Source of the DNA: Circinella minor
Lineage: Eukaryota; Mucoromycota; Mucoromycetes; Mucorales; Lichtheimiaceae
Assembly: GCA_016758965.1 (NCBI GenBank)
Contig: JAEPRB010000462.1
Span: 1 to 19,447 of the forward strand
DNA: 19,447 bases
Direction of reading: 5' to 3'
Part shown: piece by piece, positions 19,403-19,447 of the stretch
Numbering within the stretch: the first letter of the stretch is position 1
How the letters are laid out: the number at the start of each line of letters is the position of its first letter
Notes under the pieces: model-generated
Seen by the model: the letters and a program-made list of their open reading frames with translations, nothing else
What the model was told of the DNA's origin: nothing
Database searches by the model: none
Position numbers and translations under genes: made by a program

Positions 19403-19442
<40 letters not shown>

Positions 19443-19447
19443 ATTTT
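19403..19447 (+). other. Start of START-gene intron 5, cut by the window end
   Basis: GTAAAA follows the codon bases AAA AAA T, where the START family would next be expected to have Trp (TGG, split as T|GG). A run of 36 A residues (19405-19440) follows. The acceptor and the rest of the second START domain lie outside the window. Confidence 0.6.

Noticed and set aside
19405..19447. A36 run as a poly(A) tail or mobile-element end
   Set aside because: It directly follows a GT donor inside a gene and is better read as intron sequence at the window edge, possibly where assembly became difficult.

Overview
The window looks like nuclear DNA of an early-diverging fungus, most likely Mucoromycota and probably Mucorales. 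The noncoding DNA is very AT-rich and full of A/T homopolymers. Introns are mostly 70-130 nt with GTAAG-like donors and AG acceptors. Exons carry Asn, Gln and Thr runs built from AAT, CAA and ACA/ACT codons. The proteins are eukaryotic and fungal in type: GMP synthase, the mitochondrial RNA-processing protein Pet127, a stand-alone areA/Reg1-type domain protein, a MYND-finger protein and a START-domain lipid-binding protein. The genus cannot be read from the sequence. No tRNA, rRNA, CRISPR array or transposase gene was recognised.

Layout. Positions 1-590 are a degenerate, C-poor minisatellite. Positions 590-4809 hold no convincing protein gene, but contain several hairpins, a G-rich inverted-repeat element, microsatellites and a cluster of bZIP-like dyads. 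The areA/Reg1-domain gene (4810-6074, +, 2 exons) converges on GMP synthase GUA1 (6691-8542, -, 3 exons, the last encoding only four residues and the stop). A 1.7 kb divergent intergenic region separates GUA1 from PET127 (10246-12950, +, 10 exons, 650 aa), which converges on a MYND zinc-finger gene (13416-14234, -, single exon). After 2.6 kb of noncoding DNA comes a START-domain gene (16827 to beyond the window end, +). Its best model has at least five coding exons in view and a second START domain beginning at the right edge. The first four genes thus form two convergent pairs; the MYND and START genes diverge.

The genes are functionally unrelated: purine synthesis (GUA1), mitochondrial RNA 5' processing (PET127), possible nitrogen/carbon signalling (areA/Reg1-domain protein), lipid binding (START) and an unknown MYND adaptor. 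This is a eukaryotic neighbourhood, not an operon.

The most interesting feature is the START gene. By its best model it encodes tandem START domains, which I believe are unusual in fungi. The splice donor of its fourth intron lies inside a stop codon, so retaining that intron would give a clean single-START protein and splicing it would give the longer one. The linker carries a sequence very close to a protein phosphatase 1 docking motif. All exon models were derived by reading frames, splice sites and family conservation by eye, without alignment or transcript data.
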